The notes beneath the pieces are model-generated. The model searched no databases. It saw only the letters and a list, made by a program, of their open reading frames with translations, and was not told where the DNA came from. The translations under genes and the position numbers were made by a program. A stretch of 51,708 nt of DNA from Bacteroidales bacterium (GTDB lineage Bacteria; Bacteroidota; Bacteroidia; Bacteroidales; UBA7960): assembly GCA_003560165.1 (NCBI GenBank), contig PWJC01000125.1, positions 1 to 51,708 on the forward strand, in the 5' to 3' direction. Shown in pieces: positions 49,508-51,708 of the stretch; position 1 is the stretch's first letter, and every line of letters begins with the position of its first letter.

Positions 49508-49780
49508 TCACTCCCGAATAAACTCATGATCTTCCAATGGGGGCAGTCCAAGATCCAATCGAAGGCTGTCAGATAACGCTTTATCGGTAATACAAACACC
49601 ATTTACCCGCAATCTGTTACAGGTTTTAAAGTGAGCATTATGCAATGACCTCTGTTCATATAACACATAATATTTATCCATTGCCAATGCGAACAATTCT
49701 GCATCCAGCCTGCCTTCCAAAACTTCATTCCTGAACAACCGATAAGTATCTGTTTCGACCAAACGTGGTGAATTATGCAA
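49508..49780 (-). CDS. Unrecognised small protein, no ATG start
   Basis: The frame gives 90 residues only if TTG at 49780 is used as start. The frame is open back to a TGA near 49830, without ATG. The sequence reads like a real protein (RLVETDTYRLFRNEVLEGR, then ALAMDKYYVLYEQRSLHN and LGLPPLEDHEFIRE), soluble and rich in charged residues. I do not recognise the family. It may be the 3' part of a broken gene, or a gene with an unusual start. It lies next to a membrane-protein frame that also looks disrupted. Confidence 0.4.
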   Translation of the reverse strand: MHNSPRLVETDTYRLFRNEVLEGRLDAELFALAMDKYYVLYEQRSLHNAHFKTCNRLRVNGVCITDKALSDSLRLDLGLPPLEDHEFIRE

Positions 49781-50093
49781 AAGAATGTAAAAACCTACTC
49801 GTCGGACACATTGAACGGCTCAGGCTCGCATTCCAAAACACGGCGCGTAAAGGCTGGCGGTATCTGAGGGTAAAAGACACGGACTTGCAGTTTCCTGGAT
49901 CGAAATCAACAACACCCGGTGACAAAAGGTAATACACCCCAAAGCCGATATCCCTGCCAAACAGGCGATCGAACAGCAGCAAAAAAGGGGCAAACAGCAG
50001 CATACACAACAGCAACAGCCCGAATATCTTCAGGCTGCCAAGGGTATCCGGGAAATGCTTCTTATCGCTGGGGTTCTCTGTATTGTTTTCCAT
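49773..50093 (-). pseudogene. Small membrane protein, probably frameshifted near its end
   Basis: The frame gives 106 residues: an N-terminal hydrophilic part, one or two helices (about 20-60, GLLLLCMLLFAPFLLLFDRL) and then an ending that looks unnatural (SLSRSMCPTSRFLHSFA). In another frame the same DNA between about 49911 and 49795 reads VFYPQIPPAFTRRVLECEPE, then PFNVSDE and TAG, a more protein-like ending. A single-base shift near 49880-49905, real or from sequencing, would explain this. Function unknown. Confidence 0.4.
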
Positions 50094-50118
50094 GGTTTGC
50101 TAAAATTAGCAAATCTTC

Positions 50119-50628
50119 TTACAGGGCTTTTTTCAATGTTTCAATCATCCTGTCTATTTCATCCTCAGAATAGCCGGTGCATATACTGACTTTACCTCCC
50201 ACCACTCCGGCCATTACCTTTGGCATGTATATTATTTGGTTATCAATAACCAGCGCTATGGGCTTACCAATGTTTTCCTTTGTAAGCGAATAAAGCTTTC
50301 GCGAGCCTTCTTCAGTAAAAATTAAATCAATTTCATGCTCCCTATGACCCACAGGCCGGTTTGTTTTTTCAATTTTTTTTATGTGTTCCAGGGTAATGGA
50401 TGGTTCATCCCTTAATTCGACATCTGCATAGTCTGCATCTGGCTGATATCCGGTTGTTTCATAAAACCCATTCGCCCTGTCTACCGGTATTGGTTCAAAC
50501 TTTGTTATAGGTTCCCGGGCCACACTCTTTCTGTATTCTCCGTTGACACAAGATACAATAGCCAAAAGCAGAATGAATGCTGCAATAAACATAATTGGGC
50601 TCTTACCGGTTCTTCCTTGATTTTTCAT
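50119..50628 (-). CDS. Lipoprotein with SecD P1-head-like domain
   Basis: Start at 50628 (MKNQGRTGKSPIMFIAA) gives 169 residues with a lipoprotein signal: hydrophobic 12-26 and lipobox IVSC with C27. The C-terminal part, IDLIFTEEGSRKLYSLTKEN, continuing to KPIALVIDNQIIYMPKV and GGKVSICTGYSEDEI, has the landmarks of the P1 head of SecD/SecDF: FT.EG, LT.EN.G..LA.V.D and P.V. It stands alone as an anchored head without the SecD helices. A role in export or as an unrelated reuse of the fold is open. Located between the decayed segment and the two-component genes. Confidence 0.65.
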   Translation of the reverse strand: MKNQGRTGKSPIMFIAAFILLLAIVSCVNGEYRKSVAREPITKFEPIPVDRANGFYETTGYQPDADYADVELRDEPSITLEHIKKIEKTNRPVGHREHEIDLIFTEEGSRKLYSLTKENIGKPIALVIDNQIIYMPKVMAGVVGGKVSICTGYSEDEIDRMIETLKKAL

Positions 50629-50730
50629 TTCCTGAAAATTTAACGTAAATATAAATGCGTTTTGGGCAAACACCATTGCAAAACGGTGCAACTTCCAGCT
50701 AACCGCGGCAGTCAGGTATCATTAAACCGG

Positions 50731-51417
50731 CTACAGGTTTAACCCATTTAAAAAATCCCTGTAGTATGAATCGCTCACAGGGACAATCCGGTCTTTGATA
50801 TAGATTCTTTTTCTTTCAATTTTGTCAATCCTGCTCAGGGAAACAACAAAGGATTTATGCACCCTGCGAAACTTATCCTGTGGCAGCAGACCAATAATCT
50901 CCTTAAAGTTTTGCAATGTAAGAATTGTCTTATTGTCAGTAACAATTTTGCGATAGTCCCCTAACCCCTCCACATACAGAATTTCCGAGGAATCTACCCC
51001 CTCAAGCCTGTATTCGGTTTTAAAAAAAACTTTTCTGTGTTCATTTCTTTTTGCTTTGGGATGCAAATCATTGATCACCCTGTCGCAGGCCATGAGAAAC
51101 CTGTCGTAGGTTATGGGTTTGAGAAGGTAATCACTCACCTGAAGCTCAAATCCTTTCAATGCATATTTTTCGTGGGCAGTGGTGATGATGATCTTTGAAT
51201 CCAGCTTCACAGATTCCAAAAGCTGAATACCAGTCAGCTCCTTCATCTCAATATCCAAAAAAATGAGGTCAACGTGACCGGACTTCAAAAAACCCATGGC
51301 TTCCACAGGGGAATAAAATATTCCGGCCAGTTTCAGATAATCTGTTTTAGCAATAAAACCAGATAGTTTTTCAGCAGCCAGGGGTTCATCTTCAATGATT
51401 ATACAATGGATCATCAC
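50731..51417 (-). CDS. LytTR family response regulator
   Basis: DNA-binding response regulator. The 228-residue protein has a receiver domain with E9/D10-E11 (IIEDEPLA), phosphoacceptor D55 in LIFLDIEM, and K in DYLLKPITY, followed by a LytTR DNA-binding domain (about 125-228: FFKTEYRLEGVDSSEILYVE, then FRRVHKSFVVSLSRI). Start could also be M2. It overlaps the histidine kinase gene by 4 bases (ATGA), so the pair is coupled. Targets are unknown; the regulator is at the end of the AT-rich segment and may regulate its neighbours. Confidence 0.93.
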   Translation of the reverse strand: MMIHCIIIEDEPLAAEKLSGFIAKTDYLKLAGIFYSPVEAMGFLKSGHVDLIFLDIEMKELTGIQLLESVKLDSKIIITTAHEKYALKGFELQVSDYLLKPITYDRFLMACDRVINDLHPKAKRNEHRKVFFKTEYRLEGVDSSEILYVEGLGDYRKIVTDNKTILTLQNFKEIIGLLPQDKFRRVHKSFVVSLSRIDKIERKRIYIKDRIVPVSDSYYRDFLNGLNL

Positions 51418-51708
51418 GGGAAAATTTCTAAATAAACGGAAAATTGCTCACTGTTCCGGGTAATATTCAACTTATGCTTTTCCGGATACAATAGTTTCAG
51501 CCGTCTGGCAGCCAGCTTAAGCCCAATGCCCTCACTTTCATGAACGGTCTGCTGTTCGGCTATGGTGTTTGTGCATTGAAAGGTAATCCTATTTTCATCC
51601 TGAAATAATTCAATTTGCAGATTTTGATCTGGCAGGTTGAGGTTGCTGTGCTTAAAACCATTTTCCACAAATGGGAAAAACATCATGGATGGAATTTTGG
51701 TTTTCCCA
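51414..51708 (-). CDS. LytS/YpdA-type sensor histidine kinase, C-terminal part (cut by the window edge)
   Basis: Only the last ~97 residues are in the window, and the frame runs to base 51708. They hold the ATPase half: KIPSMMFFPFVENGFKHSNL (N-box) and EGIGLKLAARRLKLLYPEK (G-box), ending in the ATGA overlap with the response regulator start. This is the pattern of the LytS/YpdA class that pairs with LytTR regulators. The sensing and dimerisation parts lie outside. Confidence 0.88.
   Translation of the reverse strand, partial: GKTKIPSMMFFPFVENGFKHSNLNLPDQNLQIELFQDENRITFQCTNTIAEQQTVHESEGIGLKLAARRLKLLYPEKHKLNITRNSEQFSVYLEIFP

Overview
The window comes from a member of the Bacteroidota, most likely a Bacteroidales or Marinilabiliales-type anaerobe. 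The signs are a type IX secretion (T9SS) C-terminal sorting domain on a giant protease, several TAnnTTTG/TTTG promoters of the Bacteroidota type, weak or absent Shine-Dalgarno sites at most genes, a ComEC without a metallo-beta-lactamase end, DUF3127, and a DUF2520-KdsC-UbiA-Maf cluster. Most of the window reads as moderately GC-rich core chromosome. The last ~3 kb (about 48.7-51.7 kb) is visibly AT-richer and looks accessory.

Layout. 0-2.3 kb: an intergenic hairpin repeat, then the iron-sulfur and membrane subunits of a DMSO-reductase-family enzyme (dmsBC) and mobA for its molybdenum cofactor; the catalytic subunit is not in the window. 2.3-7.1 kb (minus): an M15 peptidase, a secreted S9 peptidase, recA and rsmG. 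7.2-9.1 kb (plus): a LysM glucosaminidase and a two-gene LysO lysine exporter. 9.1-14.7 kb (minus): an operon surE - small membrane protein - lpxB - spoIID-like - comEC. 14.8-21.3 kb (minus): a 2163-residue S8 protease with alternating adhesin-like repeats and a T9SS tail. 21.6-22.3 kb: a YugP-type membrane zinc peptidase. 22.3-28.1 kb (minus): a tight six-gene run HsdR_N nuclease - ccmF - DUF2520 - kdsC - ubiA-family prenyltransferase - maf. 28.4-32.6 kb (plus): AMP nucleosidase, holA, a heptamer repeat array, an EVE protein, CvpA and a class V aminotransferase, converging on an aromatic amino acid decarboxylase. 34.1-35.2 kb (minus): a DUF3127 protein with an SSB-like tail and a possible gasdermin-fold protein. 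35.4-39.9 kb (plus): two exported amidohydrolase-family proteins with altered metal sites. 40-45 kb: GNAT, SHOCT, a lipoprotein-like protein, a TonB-receptor remnant, CoA-disulfide reductase, a zinc-ribbon protein and an exported unknown. 45-51.7 kb (minus): an orphan FtsX/MacB permease, an O-methyltransferase, a YefM-YoeB toxin-antitoxin pair, a decayed segment, a SecD-P1-head lipoprotein, and a LytTR response regulator with the C-terminus of its histidine kinase running off the edge.

How it fits together. DmsBC and MobA point to anaerobic respiration with a molybdenum reductase, and CcmF to c-type cytochrome assembly. KdsC and LpxB show lipopolysaccharide synthesis. The exported peptidases and amidohydrolases suggest a protein- and peptide-degrading lifestyle. 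The observations most worth a second look are the gasdermin-like protein, a family of intergenic GTTGAAAAG/GGAAGAC repeats present at four places (two copies share a conserved non-repetitive tail just upstream of genes), the SSB-like tip on DUF3127, and the amidohydrolases that have lost metal-binding histidines. No tRNA, rRNA, CRISPR array or intact insertion sequence was seen.
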